Shown: piece by piece, positions 36,155 through 45,140 of the stretch | Layout of the letters: every line of letters starts with the position of its first letter | How positions within the stretch are numbered: position 1 is the stretch's first letter | NCBI GenBank assembly: GCA_027482185.1 | Contig: JAIXWF010000003.1 | Span: forward strand, 62,001-126,000 | DNA length: 64,000 nt | Direction of reading: 5' to 3' | Source of the DNA: Opitutaceae bacterium | GTDB taxonomy: Bacteria > Verrucomicrobiota > Verrucomicrobiia > Opitutales > Opitutaceae | Program-made: the position numbers and the translations under genes | Notes under the pieces: generated by a model | What the model saw: the letters and a program-made list of their open reading frames with translations, nothing else | What the model was told of the DNA's origin: nothing | Database searches by the model: none

Positions 36155-36961
36155 ATGGCGAAAATCGCATTCCTCGGTTCCGGCAACATGGCCGGCGCCA
36201 TCGTCGACGGCCTCCTGGCCCAGCAAACGCTCACCGCGGCCGACCTTGTTTGCCTCGGCGGCGCCGACGACACCGCCGCGAAGCTGCAGGCCCGCACCGG
36301 CATCGCCATCGCGGCCGACCTTCCCGAATTGCTGGCCACCGCCGGCACGCTCGTGCTCGCGTTCAAGCCGCAGCACCTCGCGTCCGCCGACCCGCGCCTC
36401 GCCGAACTGACCCGCGGCAAACTCGTCGTCTCCATCTTGGCCGGCAAGAAACTCGCCAGCCTCCAGCGCGCCTGCCCGCACGCCCGCAACGTCGTCCGCA
36501 CCATGCCCAACATACCCGGCCAGATCGGCGCCGGCGTCACCGCCTGGTGCAGCCGCGAACCGCTCTCCGCCGCCGACCAGACCGTCGTCGACACGCTCCT
36601 CGGCGCCCTCGGCCGCGTCGTCGCCGTGCCGGAATCGGACCTCGACGCCGTCACCGCCGTCAGCGGCAGCGGCCCCGCGTACGTGTTCGAATTCGCCGCC
36701 GCGCTCCGCGACGCCGGCGTCTCCGCCGGACTTTCCCGCGCCGTCGCCGAACAGCTCGCCGTCGAAACGCTGCTCGGCTCCGCCCGTTTGCTCGCGCGCA
36801 AGCAGATCGATCCGGAAATTCTCCGCGACCAAGTCACTTCCCCCAACGGCACCACCTTCGCCGGCCTGCAGCGCATGGCCGCCCGCGATTTCCGCGGCTT
36901 GATCAAGGAAACGGTACTCGCCGCACGCAACCGTTCCGAGGAGCTCTCCCGCGATTCCTGA
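36155..36961 (+). CDS. proC: Pyrroline-5-carboxylate reductase
   Basis: 268 residues from ATG 36155 (MAKIAFLGSGNMAGAI). The Rossmann NADPH site is at the start, RTMPNIPGQIGAGVTAW is in the middle, and the dimerisation and substrate signature VSGSGPAYVFEF and TSPNGTTFAGL are near the end. It performs the last step of proline synthesis. hldD follows 16 bases downstream. Confidence 0.95.
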   Translation: MAKIAFLGSGNMAGAIVDGLLAQQTLTAADLVCLGGADDTAAKLQARTGIAIAADLPELLATAGTLVLAFKPQHLASADPRLAELTRGKLVVSILAGKKLASLQRACPHARNVVRTMPNIPGQIGAGVTAWCSREPLSAADQTVVDTLLGALGRVVAVPESDLDAVTAVSGSGPAYVFEFAAALRDAGVSAGLSRAVAEQLAVETLLGSARLLARKQIDPEILRDQVTSPNGTTFAGLQRMAARDFRGLIKETVLAARNRSEELSRDS

Positions 36962-36977
36962 TCCCGGCGCGTACGCC

Positions 36978-37976
36978 ATGAGCCACCTCAACGGCAAGAT
37001 CCTCGTCACCGGCGGCGCCGGCTTCATCGGCAGCGCCCTGATCTGGGCCCTCAACCGCCGCGGCCTCTCCGACATCCTCGTCACCGACCTGCTCGGCACC
37101 GACGAGAAATGGAAGAACCTCGTGCCGCTGCACTACGCGGACTACGTCGAGGCCGACGTTTTCCGCCGTACCCTCGCCGCGAATCCTTCGGCGTTCGGCA
37201 AATTCTCCTGCGTCTTCCACCTTGGCGCCTGCTCCGCCACGACCGAGAAGAACGCCGGCTACCTCGCCGACAACAACTACACGTTCACCAAGGAGCTTGC
37301 GCACTGGGCCCTCGGCCAAAACGCGCGCTTCATCTACGCCTCGTCTGCGGCGACTTACGGCGACGGCGCTCAGGGCATGGATGACCGCAGCGAGGATCTT
37401 CACGCTCTGCGGCCGCTCAACATGTACGGCTACTCGAAGCACATGTTCGACCTCTACGCCCAACGCGCCGGTTTGTTGCCGCGCTTGGTCGGCGTGAAGT
37501 ACTTCAACGTTTTCGGCCCCAACGAGGACCACAAAGCCGACATGCGCTCCCTCGTGAACAAGGCCTACCGCCAAATTCTCGATACGGGCCGCGTCCAACT
37601 TTTCCGCAGCCACAAGCCCGAGTACCGCGACGGCGAGCAAATGCGCGACTTCCTCTACGTGAAGGACGCCGTCGAGATGACGATCCACTTCGCCGAAACC
37701 GCGCCCCGCGCCGGCGGCCTGTACAATCTCGGCAGCGGCGAAGCCAATACGTGGCTCACGTTGACGCACGCCATCTTCGCCGCCCTCGGCCGCGCCCCGC
37801 AGATCGATTTCATCGACATGCCCGAGATCCTGCGCGGCAAGTACCAGTACTACACCAAGGCCGACGTCGAAAAGCTGCGTGCCACGGGCTACACCCGCGC
37901 CATGACGCCGTTGCCCGAGGCCGTCCGCGACTACGTGCAGAACTATCTCGTGACGGGCCAAAAGCTCGGCGAGTAA
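36978..37976 (+). CDS. hldD: ADP-L-glycero-D-manno-heptose 6-epimerase
   Basis: 332 residues. It is an extended short-chain dehydrogenase. The NADP site is VTGGAGFIGSALIWALN, and the catalytic set includes SSAATYG and the YGYSKHMFD Tyr-Lys. KYFNVFGPNEDHKADM is typical of HldD. It epimerises ADP-heptose for lipopolysaccharide inner core, which implies a Gram-negative envelope with heptose. It is convergent with the respiratory operon. Confidence 0.93.
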   Translation: MSHLNGKILVTGGAGFIGSALIWALNRRGLSDILVTDLLGTDEKWKNLVPLHYADYVEADVFRRTLAANPSAFGKFSCVFHLGACSATTEKNAGYLADNNYTFTKELAHWALGQNARFIYASSAATYGDGAQGMDDRSEDLHALRPLNMYGYSKHMFDLYAQRAGLLPRLVGVKYFNVFGPNEDHKADMRSLVNKAYRQILDTGRVQLFRSHKPEYRDGEQMRDFLYVKDAVEMTIHFAETAPRAGGLYNLGSGEANTWLTLTHAIFAALGRAPQIDFIDMPEILRGKYQYYTKADVEKLRATGYTRAMTPLPEAVRDYVQNYLVTGQKLGE

Positions 37977-38094
37977 ACCACCGGTCCAGAGCGGCACACC
38001 GATGGCGAACCCGTCCTCGCCGCGGCACGGAAAACTTCAACCGCGTCGCCTGCGTGCCTCGGCGGCACGTCGCCTCCGCTCCATCGCCACCGGA

Positions 38095-38127
38095 CAAAAA
38101 AATGGCCGCCGTCCAGGGACGGCGGCC
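38095..38127 (-). terminator. Terminator of the respiratory operon
   Basis: On the minus strand, GGCCGCCGTC and GACGGCGGCC form a perfect 10-bp stem with a 4-base loop, followed by ATTTTTTTG. It lies 27 bases after the last cytochrome gene and closes the operon that starts at actA. Confidence 0.93.
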
Positions 38128-38153
38128 GGAAAGTTCGGCTATGGACGGTGAGC

Positions 38154-38813
38154 TCAGGGCAGCTTCTCGAGCTCGGCGACCTTCATCGCAGCGCGGTTGC
38201 CTTCCTTACCCTTGATCTCGGCGACCTTGGCCGCAGTGACCGGACCGGAGGTGTTGCCCCACTCCTGGCGGATGTAGGTCAGCACGGCGGCAATCTTCTC
38301 GGGGCTCAGGTTGAAACCGGAGCCGGGACCGGCCGCCGGCATCACGCCGTTATAGTCGACGCCCTTGACCTTGATCGGACCCTCGAGCCCGTAAAGCACG
38401 ATGCGGATCGCACGCTCCTCGGAGGCCACCCACTCGGAAGCCGCCAGAGGCGGGAACGCCGGGGGCAGGCCCATGCCGTTGGGCTGGTGGCAGCTGGCGC
38501 ACACCTGCGCATAGACCGCCTTGCCGAGCACGATGGGATCGACCGCCGGAGCGGCCGCGACCTCGCCGGCCTTGGGCGGCATGGCGTACTCGTTGTAAAC
38601 CTTCGGATGGAAGTGACCGGAGAAACGGCCGAGATAGGTGCCGCCGAAGAAGATCAGTCCGCTGAAGAGAAACAGCAGGGCCAAAGGCGCCAGCTTGTAG
38701 TGGGCCTTCTCGTCCGGTTGCTTGCCGATCAGCTTTTCATGCGCCGCCATCAGACTCTCGTCCGTGACCGCGGCCTGGTCGACGCGCTTGTCCTGGTGCA
38801 TCGGCGAGCTCAT
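38154..38813 (-). CDS. Membrane-anchored monoheme cytochrome c, CcoP-like position
   Basis: 219 residues. A membrane helix (LAPLALLFLFSGLIFFGGTYLG, about 41-62) follows a soluble N-terminal segment. A class I cytochrome c domain then has heme motif CASCH (105-109), with a likely distal Met in NGVMPAAG. In cbb3 oxidases this place would be taken by diheme CcoP; here only one heme is seen. The start overlaps the CcoO-like gene by four bases. It is the last gene of the ACIII operon and a candidate electron acceptor or donor for the complex. Confidence 0.88.
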   Translation of the reverse strand: MSSPMHQDKRVDQAAVTDESLMAAHEKLIGKQPDEKAHYKLAPLALLFLFSGLIFFGGTYLGRFSGHFHPKVYNEYAMPPKAGEVAAAPAVDPIVLGKAVYAQVCASCHQPNGMGLPPAFPPLAASEWVASEERAIRIVLYGLEGPIKVKGVDYNGVMPAAGPGSGFNLSPEKIAAVLTYIRQEWGNTSGPVTAAKVAEIKGKEGNRAAMKVAELEKLP

Positions 38814-39448
38814 TTCTTGGCCTCTTCTTTCTTGGCCGCGACGGTGAACGGACGGGCCTCGGGATAATCGTAAGTCGTGTTGGAATTCAGCAGGTAGGCC
38901 ACAAGGGTCTGGGCCCGCTCCGAAGGCACGATCTGCCGGCCGGCCGGCGAAGCCGCGAGGGCCTTGGTCGAGCGCTGGCCGTCGATCGCTTTGTCGTCGA
39001 AGAGGAATTTGTAGGCCGGATGCGCGGCGCTGCCGGCATAAAGGAATTGGTATATCGCGTCGGCCGCGGCCGGACCCTTTTCCTTCTCGATGCGACCGCC
39101 GTAATTCATGAGGTCGGGGCCGAGCCGAGCCACGCCGAGCTGCGGTTTGGCCTGGAAGATATAGTCGCGGGCGACGCTCTGCCGCTCACCCCATCCGCGG
39201 GCCTGGTCGGCACCGAAACCGGGACGGCGCACCTGCTGCGTATGGCAGGACGCGCATCCGAGATCGGCGTAAACCAATTGCCCGCGCGAGGCGACACCCT
39301 GCGGGCGCAGCGGGAACGCGTTGCCCTGCGTGTCGTCGTAGTAAGGCGCGAGCGAACCCAGCTGGTAATGGGAGCCGAGCACGATGCCGCCCCACGAAAT
39401 GCCGACCGCGGCGAGGAGGCCAAAGAAGAAGACGGGACCGTTTTTCAT
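38810..39448 (-). CDS. CcoO/FixO-like monoheme cytochrome c
   Basis: 212 residues from ATG 39448. An N-terminal membrane anchor (VFFFGLLAAVGISWGGIVLGS) is followed by the CcoO-type heme motif CASCHTQQVRRPG (Cys65-His69) and RLGPDLMNYGGR. In CcoO the distal ligand is a Met in an SxMPxY-like segment. Here the equivalent reads GSAAHPAYKF, with His143 where Met is expected, so the heme may be bis-His. It overlaps its neighbours on both sides by four bases. It accompanies a degenerate CcoN-like protein. Confidence 0.85.
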   Translation of the reverse strand: MKNGPVFFFGLLAAVGISWGGIVLGSHYQLGSLAPYYDDTQGNAFPLRPQGVASRGQLVYADLGCASCHTQQVRRPGFGADQARGWGERQSVARDYIFQAKPQLGVARLGPDLMNYGGRIEKEKGPAAADAIYQFLYAGSAAHPAYKFLFDDKAIDGQRSTKALAASPAGRQIVPSERAQTLVAYLLNSNTTYDYPEARPFTVAAKKEEAKK

Positions 39449-40872
39449 GTCGCGGAGCCCTCCAAAGCGGCGGGCTGACGGAAGAGAGTTTGCGGCTGGA
39501 CGGAAGGACCGCTGAAGGCCAACGCCGTCTGCAGGAAATTGACCAGCAGGAGAAGGTTGGCCGCGAGCAGCAACAGGTAGGCGGAAATCACCCCGAGCAA
39601 AGGCAAACCGATCCGCTGTGTGATTTCCCCGAAGGAAACCTTGGCATCGGCCAGCAGGCCGGCCTGCGTCGAGCCGGCGGCGCACAGCGCCACCAGCAGA
39701 ACGACAATGCCGATCGACACCAGCACTCGGTGGCCGGCAGCCAAACCGGCTGAAGCCCAGGGCCGGGACGTGATGCGCGGCACGAGGAAATGGATCGCAC
39801 CAAAGAAGAGCATCGAAACCGCCCCATAGAGCGCGAGCTGTTCAAGGGCGACCGCCAAGAAGGTGAACTGCACCCCGAGGGCGGCGCTGCGGAAGGAGGT
39901 GTAGAGCTCGAGCACGCCGACCAAGATGTAGGCCAAGAGACCGAAGCGAATGTACTTCGCCGCCTCACCGGACGAGCCGGTCGCGATCCGCAGGTTCAGG
40001 AATACGACGAGGTAGTGGAAAATCAGCATGCTGCCCGCCATGACCGCCATGGTCGCGATCCACGCCGGCACCGGACCGCCGATGAGGTGGCGTCCGCCGG
40101 TCCAAGCCCCGAGGAACATCAGGGTCCAGAAGCCAAGGGAGGCGAAATCGTAATTGGGCATCAGTTTGCCGGCCGTCTTCGGCACGACGAAATAAGCACC
40201 CGCGAGGGCCAGCGGCGCGAGCCAGAGGGTCCAAGCCGCCTGCGCGTACCACGTCGCGGCGATCGCCTGCACGACGCCGCGGACCGGCAACCAGAGCAGC
40301 ACGAGCTGCGCGGCAGCCAGAATCCAGGGGAGAATGAAAAGGGCGGCGACCGCGTACCACTGGGCGGCGAACGTCGTGTCGTTGCGGCGGCCGATCCAAG
40401 CGAGAACGCCGGGGACCGCGATCGCCGCGTAGGCGATTGCCATCGCCGGGAGCACGTAGCGCGGCAGCTGCAGGAAGGCGAACCCGCTCATGTCGCCGGT
40501 GGCGATACCGACGAGGCCGACCGCAAGGGCCGTGTTCCAGAAGAGCGTGCCGATGACGGCCCAATTCAAGCCGCGCAGGGGGCTGCCGCCGAGGCGACCG
40601 AGGACCCAGAGCGCAACCGCCAAGCCGGCGTTGGCCAGCCAGCCGTAGATGAACGTGCTCTCGCGCAGAGCCTGCGCGCGGCCATGGGTGAGCCAGGCAC
40701 AATCGGCCATGAAGCCGGGAGTACGGAGCTGGATCGCGGTGATCAGCGCCAGCACTCCGCTGATCACGAGCCACAGCAGACCGGACCCGATCAACAGCAG
40801 CAACGGGCCGCGGGCGTGGGTGTCGGTCGGAGTGACTTCAGCCGAAGCGGCGTGGGTCGGTACGTTGGTCAT
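39445..40872 (-). CDS. CcoN-like heme-copper oxidase subunit I homologue lacking ligand histidines
   Basis: 475 residues from ATG 40872, with about 12 membrane helices. The fold relationship to cbb3 subunit I shows in GAYFVVPKTAGK, the FWTLMFLGAWTGGRHLIGG region and AIHFLVPRI. By eye the positions that bind heme and copper are changed. Helix II reads ALRESTFIYG (Arg70-Glu71) where a heme His is expected. Helix VI reads WYAQAAW (Ala210-Gln211) where GH is expected. Helix VII has Arg261-His262 in place of His-His. Helix X reads ALEQLALYG (344-350) in place of the HxH pair. It therefore cannot be a standard oxidase. It lies in the ACIII operon between a small membrane protein and the CcoO-like gene. 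Confidence 0.8.
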   Translation of the reverse strand: MTNVPTHAASAEVTPTDTHARGPLLLLIGSGLLWLVISGVLALITAIQLRTPGFMADCAWLTHGRAQALRESTFIYGWLANAGLAVALWVLGRLGGSPLRGLNWAVIGTLFWNTALAVGLVGIATGDMSGFAFLQLPRYVLPAMAIAYAAIAVPGVLAWIGRRNDTTFAAQWYAVAALFILPWILAAAQLVLLWLPVRGVVQAIAATWYAQAAWTLWLAPLALAGAYFVVPKTAGKLMPNYDFASLGFWTLMFLGAWTGGRHLIGGPVPAWIATMAVMAGSMLIFHYLVVFLNLRIATGSSGEAAKYIRFGLLAYILVGVLELYTSFRSAALGVQFTFLAVALEQLALYGAVSMLFFGAIHFLVPRITSRPWASAGLAAGHRVLVSIGIVVLLVALCAAGSTQAGLLADAKVSFGEITQRIGLPLLGVISAYLLLLAANLLLLVNFLQTALAFSGPSVQPQTLFRQPAALEGSAT

Positions 40873-40895
40873 CTCGGAAAGATTTGGCGCGGACG

Positions 40896-41228
40896 TTACT
40901 TCTTCGCGCCGTAGCGCTGCACCGTGAGTTCCATCGCCCGCTCGATCGGGAGTTGGACTTTGCCGGCCTGCTGGTCGATCCATGCGTAGCCGGAAACCTG
41001 CTTGGCTTCGTTGGCGCGCAGGTCGGCGAGCGCTTTGCGGCGGGCCTCGGGCGTGGCCCGCCATTCGAGTTCCTTGGTCAGATTCTCGGCCGCCAAATTC
41101 TGCGGGGAGGTCGCGGCCGGCTTGTAGTAGTGGCGCGCGATGAAGAAGAACGTCGCGAACAACAACGCCAAGCAGACGATGGTGAAGAGCGAGACGGGAC
41201 GCGCCGGACTGGCAGAATGATCACTCAT
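40896..41228 (-). CDS. Small single-helix membrane protein of the ACIII operon
   Basis: 110 residues. One membrane helix (VSLFTIVCLALLFATFFFIA, about 12-32) is followed by a soluble charged domain ending GYAWIDQQAGKVQLPIERAM. Similar WVD...V.IPIDRAME endings occur in small proteins encoded near cytochrome oxidases, as I recall. Its start overlaps the actF stop by eight bases. It may be an accessory subunit or assembly factor; no cofactor motif is seen. Confidence 0.75.
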   Translation of the reverse strand: MSDHSASPARPVSLFTIVCLALLFATFFFIARHYYKPAATSPQNLAAENLTKELEWRATPEARRKALADLRANEAKQVSGYAWIDQQAGKVQLPIERAMELTVQRYGAKK

Positions 41229-42498
41229 GGTGAGTCAGGCTTTCGCCGATGCGGGGATCGCGGATCGGGATGAGTTTGGCCGTGGGGAAGCTGCGAAGGT
41301 AGGACCAGACACAGATGCCGCCGACACCGACGACGGAGGTCAGCGTCCAAACCAAATTGAGGGAAAGGAACGGCAGCGAGTCCTCGTGCGAATCCTTCAT
41401 CGCCGGCAGGATGTTGTAGCACATATCGAGCAAGATCACGCCGAGGATCCAGAACGCGATCCGGCGGATGATGTGCGGCGTCACCTTGAAGCGGTAGGAC
41501 AGCAGGAAGAAGAACGGCAGGAAGAAGTGGCCGAAGAGCAGCGCCAGACCGACGTACCACCACTGGTTAGTGGAGCCGTCGTGGTTCAGCTCGCGCAGGT
41601 TGTACCAGAAGGTTTCTTCGGGCACGTTGGCATTCCAGATCAGGAAGTACTGCGAGAACGTCACGTAGGCCCAGAACACCGTGAACGCGAGCATCAGCAT
41701 GCCGATGCTGTGGTAGTGGTTCTTGTTGAGAATGCCCTTGTAGTCGCCGCGGGCCGCCAGCCACACCATGATGATCACGCCGACGGAAAGAGCACCGCGC
41801 ACGCAGTTCGCGAAGAACCACACACCGTACATGGTGGAGAACCAGTGGTACTCGAGGGACTTGACCCAGAAGATCGCAATCGCGGTCAGGGAAAAGGCGC
41901 CGATCGGCAGACCGAAGGCCGCCGTCTTACGATTCATGAACGTCCACTTCAGGTCGCCGTCTTTGTCCTGGGTGAAGGACGCCTTGCGCAGCCGCGCGGC
42001 GAGCCACATCCAAAGCAGGAAGGAGCCGAAGGTACCAATGAGGAAAGCGTTGCTGTTGAGGAACGCGGACTTCTTCAGGTAAAGCGGATCGTGGCCGACC
42101 GTGTGGCCGCCGTGAATCTCATTCGTCAGATCCATCCAAGGCCAGACGAGGTCGGCGTTGTGGCCGAGGAAAGGCGTGATCGCGAGCGGGAGGAAGAGGA
42201 GCGCGAGCCACTTGAAGGCCGAGAGGCCGTGCTCGAACTGGCGCCGGATCACCGTCGACCACGAAGCGTCGAAGATGTGGTGGATCAGGCACAGCATCAG
42301 CATGCCGATCGCGATCGCGGTCCAAAACGTCATGCCGACGAGCCAAGAGTAGGCGACGACCTTTGTCCCGGAGACGAGGAGCCCCACCAGCGTGAGGGCA
42401 ATGCCGACGGCGCCAATGACCAGCGCCTTGGTGGCGGCCGGAGCGGCGGCGGACTCGGCGGGAAAAGCCGCGGGAGCGGTGGCTGCGGGGGAACTCAT
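41221..42498 (-). CDS. actF: Alternative complex III subunit ActF
   Basis: 425 residues, a polytopic membrane protein with about 10 helices. It is related to NrfD-type quinone-interacting subunits, as expected for ActF. It follows actE with a four-base overlap. Its large periplasmic or cytoplasmic loops (GHNADLVWPWMD; NEIHGGHTVGHDPLYLKKSAFLN split around the helix) match the type seen in ACIII. It forms half of the ActC/ActF membrane core and takes part in quinol oxidation or proton movement. Confidence 0.9.
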   Translation of the reverse strand: MSSPAATAPAAFPAESAAAPAATKALVIGAVGIALTLVGLLVSGTKVVAYSWLVGMTFWTAIAIGMLMLCLIHHIFDASWSTVIRRQFEHGLSAFKWLALLFLPLAITPFLGHNADLVWPWMDLTNEIHGGHTVGHDPLYLKKSAFLNSNAFLIGTFGSFLLWMWLAARLRKASFTQDKDGDLKWTFMNRKTAAFGLPIGAFSLTAIAIFWVKSLEYHWFSTMYGVWFFANCVRGALSVGVIIMVWLAARGDYKGILNKNHYHSIGMLMLAFTVFWAYVTFSQYFLIWNANVPEETFWYNLRELNHDGSTNQWWYVGLALLFGHFFLPFFFLLSYRFKVTPHIIRRIAFWILGVILLDMCYNILPAMKDSHEDSLPFLSLNLVWTLTSVVGVGGICVWSYLRSFPTAKLIPIRDPRIGESLTHHE

Positions 42499-43133
42499 TG
42501 GATTCCGAGGGATTTCTTGGCCGCGGGGTCCTGGACATCGGCGGCGGTGCCGAGCTGCGCACGCTGGAGGGCGCGAACGTAGGCGACAACGGCCCAGCGT
42601 TCGTCCGGCGTCAGCTTGTCGGCGTACGGCAGCATGGTGTTCTTGCCGTTGGTGATCGTGTTGTAGAGCTCGCCTTCCGGCATAGAACGGAGGCGGTCAT
42701 CGTGGTACGTCGGGGTCGCACCCATGCCGTATTTCTTGGTGATGCCGTTGCCGTCGCCGAGGGCGCCATGGCAAACGGAGCAGTAAACTTGGTAACGGTC
42801 CCGACCGCGCTCGAGGAGCTTCAGGTCGACGGGCAAGTCGGCCGGGAAACCGACGGCAAACGCACCGGCGGAATCCTTGCCAAGGTGGCGGTGGTCATCG
42901 TCGCGCAGCATGCCGCGGGCAACCGTGTGGGCCGGCGGCGTGCGGTCGGCGCGGCCGTCCGCGAAGAACTTGCTCTCCGCCTGGGGCCGCAGCTTCGGCG
43001 TGTGCTTCATGCCGGGGAACGCCCACTCGGGGAAGACGTCCATCGGCGGCAGCGTGAAAGGCGTGTCGCGGAACCCGAGGATCGAGACCACGAGCACGCA
43101 GACGAAGAAGGTGATGAGGTAGACGTGGCGCAT
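42495..43133 (-). CDS. actE: Alternative complex III cytochrome c subunit ActE
   Basis: 212 residues. A hydrophobic N-terminus (VYLITFFVCVLVVSILGF) is followed by a proline-rich linker and a class I cytochrome c domain with heme motif CSVCH, near residue 118. It passes electrons from the ActB/ActA side to the outgoing acceptor. It overlaps actF by four bases and follows actD by three bases. Confidence 0.92.
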   Translation of the reverse strand: MRHVYLITFFVCVLVVSILGFRDTPFTLPPMDVFPEWAFPGMKHTPKLRPQAESKFFADGRADRTPPAHTVARGMLRDDDHRHLGKDSAGAFAVGFPADLPVDLKLLERGRDRYQVYCSVCHGALGDGNGITKKYGMGATPTYHDDRLRSMPEGELYNTITNGKNTMLPYADKLTPDERWAVVAYVRALQRAQLGTAADVQDPAAKKSLGIQ

Positions 43134-43136
43134 CGC

Positions 43137-43670
43137 TCAGGGCTCCAGCTCGGCGATCGCCTTGCCGCCGGCCTTCTCGAGGAGGGCCTTGGTGTTGGCG
43201 AGATTGAAGCGCGGGTCGCGCGCCTCGATAACGATGAAGAAAGTGTCGTCCATGCCCTTCCGGATCTGGTCGTACTTCAGCACCGGGTGGTAGTGCATCG
43301 GGAGACCGTTCAGCACGAACATGCCGATGATCGTCGCGAAGGCGGTGAAGAGAATGGTCAGCTCGTAGCTGACGGGAAACGCGAACATCGGGCTGAAGTA
43401 GGGCTTGCCGCCGACGATCAGCTTGTAGTCGACCGCGCCGGTCCACCAGATCATGGTCATGCCGGTGCAGAAACCGGTGATGCCGCCGGCGAGCGAGATG
43501 CGCGGGACGATCGAGCGCTTCAGGCCCATGGCCTTGTCGAGGCCGTGGACCGGGAAGGGCGTGATGCAGTCCCAATTGCGGTAACCGGCGTCGCGGACTT
43601 GCTCCGCGGCGTGGTACAGCTCGGGAGCGGTGTTGAAGGTGGCGATCAGGCCGTAGGATGGTGCGGACAT
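43137..43670 (-). CDS. actD: Alternative complex III subunit ActD (DUF3341)
   Basis: 177 residues. It has the DUF3341 pattern YGLIATFNTAPELYHAAEQVRDAGYR split by conserved Gly and Asp, then two membrane helices (SLAGGITGFCTGMTMIW and TILFTAFATIIGMFVLNG). It is a structural membrane subunit of ACIII without cofactor. It lies between actC and actE. Confidence 0.92.
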   Translation of the reverse strand: MSAPSYGLIATFNTAPELYHAAEQVRDAGYRNWDCITPFPVHGLDKAMGLKRSIVPRISLAGGITGFCTGMTMIWWTGAVDYKLIVGGKPYFSPMFAFPVSYELTILFTAFATIIGMFVLNGLPMHYHPVLKYDQIRKGMDDTFFIVIEARDPRFNLANTKALLEKAGGKAIAELEP

Positions 43671-43682
43671 CGGCTTGAAGGA

Positions 43683-45110
43683 TTAATGGTGGTCGTGGCC
43701 GCCGTGGACGTCGGCCTGGGGCGTGACCGCCTTGAGTTCCGCCATCGGCATGACGGGCAGGAACCGGATGAAGAGCAGGAAGAGCACGGAGAACACGCCG
43801 AAGGTGCCGAAGAACGTGAAGATCTCGACGATCGACGGGCTGTAGTAACCCCAGCTCGACGGCAGGAAGTCGCGGGCGAGCGAGGTGACGATGATCACGA
43901 AGCGCTCGAACCACATGCCGACGTTGACGAAGATGGAGAGGATCCAAACCAGCGCGGTGTTCTCGCGGATCTTCTTGAACCAGAAGAACTGCGGCGTGAT
44001 CACGTTGCACGAGATCATGATCCAGTAGGCCCACGCGTAGTGGCCGAACGCGCGGTTGACGAAGGCGAAGCCCTCGTAGGGGTTCGCACCGTACCACGCG
44101 ATGAAGAACTCCATGCCGTAGGCGTAGCCGACGATCGTGCCGGTCGCCAACGTGATCTTGCACATGCAATCGATGTGGTACTGCGTGATGAGATCTTGCA
44201 GGCCGTAGACGGCGCGCAGCGGCAGCATCAGCGTAAGCACCATGCCGAAGCCGGAGAAGATGGCGCCCGCAACGAAGTACGGCGGGAAGATCGTCGTGTG
44301 CCAGCCCGGCAGGAGCGAAACAGCGAAGTCGAACGAAACGATCGTGTGCACGGAGAGCACGAGGGGCGTCGAGATGCCGGCGAGGATCAGGTAGGCCATC
44401 TCGTAGTTGCTCCAGTGGCGGTTGGAACCGCGCCAGCCCATGGCGAACAGGCCGTAAAGGAACGAACGGAATTTGTTGCCCGCGGCGAAGAAGCGGTCGC
44501 GCAGGACGGCGAGGTCGGGAATGAGACCGACATACCAGAAGAGCACCGAGACCGTGCCGTAGGTCGAAACCGCGAACACGTCCCACTCCAGCGGCGAACG
44601 GAAGTTCTGCCAGATGACGTTGGAATTCGGGATCGGGAACAGGTACCAGGCGTACCACACGCGACCAACGTGGAAGACCGGGAAGATCGCGGCGCAGACG
44701 ACGGCGAAGATCGTCATGGCCTCGGCGGCGCGGTTGATGGACGTGCGCCACTTTTGCCGCAGGAGGCACAAGATGGCGGAGATGAGCGTACCGGCGTGTC
44801 CGATACCGATCCAGAACACGAAGTTGACGATATCCCACGCCCAGTTGACCGGGTTGGCGTGGCCCCAGACACCGACGCCCGTGGCGACGAGGTAGACGAT
44901 GCCGGCGACCGTGAAGGACGCGACGAAGCAGGCGAGGATGAAGCAGACCCACCACCACGTGGGCGTCTTGCCCTCGATGATGTTGCAGATCTTCTCGGTG
45001 ATCCACGAGAAGCTGCGGTTGTTCTCAACCAGGACCGCGCGCGGCAGCGAGGCCGGTTTGACCTCCTGCAGAATCGGGTTCGCGGCGGCGGCGTGTTCGG
45101 CGTGAGCCAT
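43683..45110 (-). CDS. actC: Alternative complex III NrfD-like subunit ActC
   Basis: 475 residues, a polytopic NrfD/PsrC family protein with about 10 helices (for example [18 protein letters not shown] and [19 protein letters not shown]). It holds the menaquinol oxidation site of ACIII in characterised complexes. It lies 30 bases downstream of actB. Its neighbours fix the assignment. Confidence 0.94.
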   Translation of the reverse strand: MAHAEHAAAANPILQEVKPASLPRAVLVENNRSFSWITEKICNIIEGKTPTWWWVCFILACFVASFTVAGIVYLVATGVGVWGHANPVNWAWDIVNFVFWIGIGHAGTLISAILCLLRQKWRTSINRAAEAMTIFAVVCAAIFPVFHVGRVWYAWYLFPIPNSNVIWQNFRSPLEWDVFAVSTYGTVSVLFWYVGLIPDLAVLRDRFFAAGNKFRSFLYGLFAMGWRGSNRHWSNYEMAYLILAGISTPLVLSVHTIVSFDFAVSLLPGWHTTIFPPYFVAGAIFSGFGMVLTLMLPLRAVYGLQDLITQYHIDCMCKITLATGTIVGYAYGMEFFIAWYGANPYEGFAFVNRAFGHYAWAYWIMISCNVITPQFFWFKKIRENTALVWILSIFVNVGMWFERFVIIVTSLARDFLPSSWGYYSPSIVEIFTFFGTFGVFSVLFLLFIRFLPVMPMAELKAVTPQADVHGGHDHH

Positions 45111-45140
45111 TAGGAATGTCCTCCGGAGGAAACGTTCATC

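Noticed and set aside
42498-45113. An 871-codon plus-strand frame opposite actC-actE
   Set aside because: Antisense to three recognisable ACIII genes; charged low-complexity sequence only.
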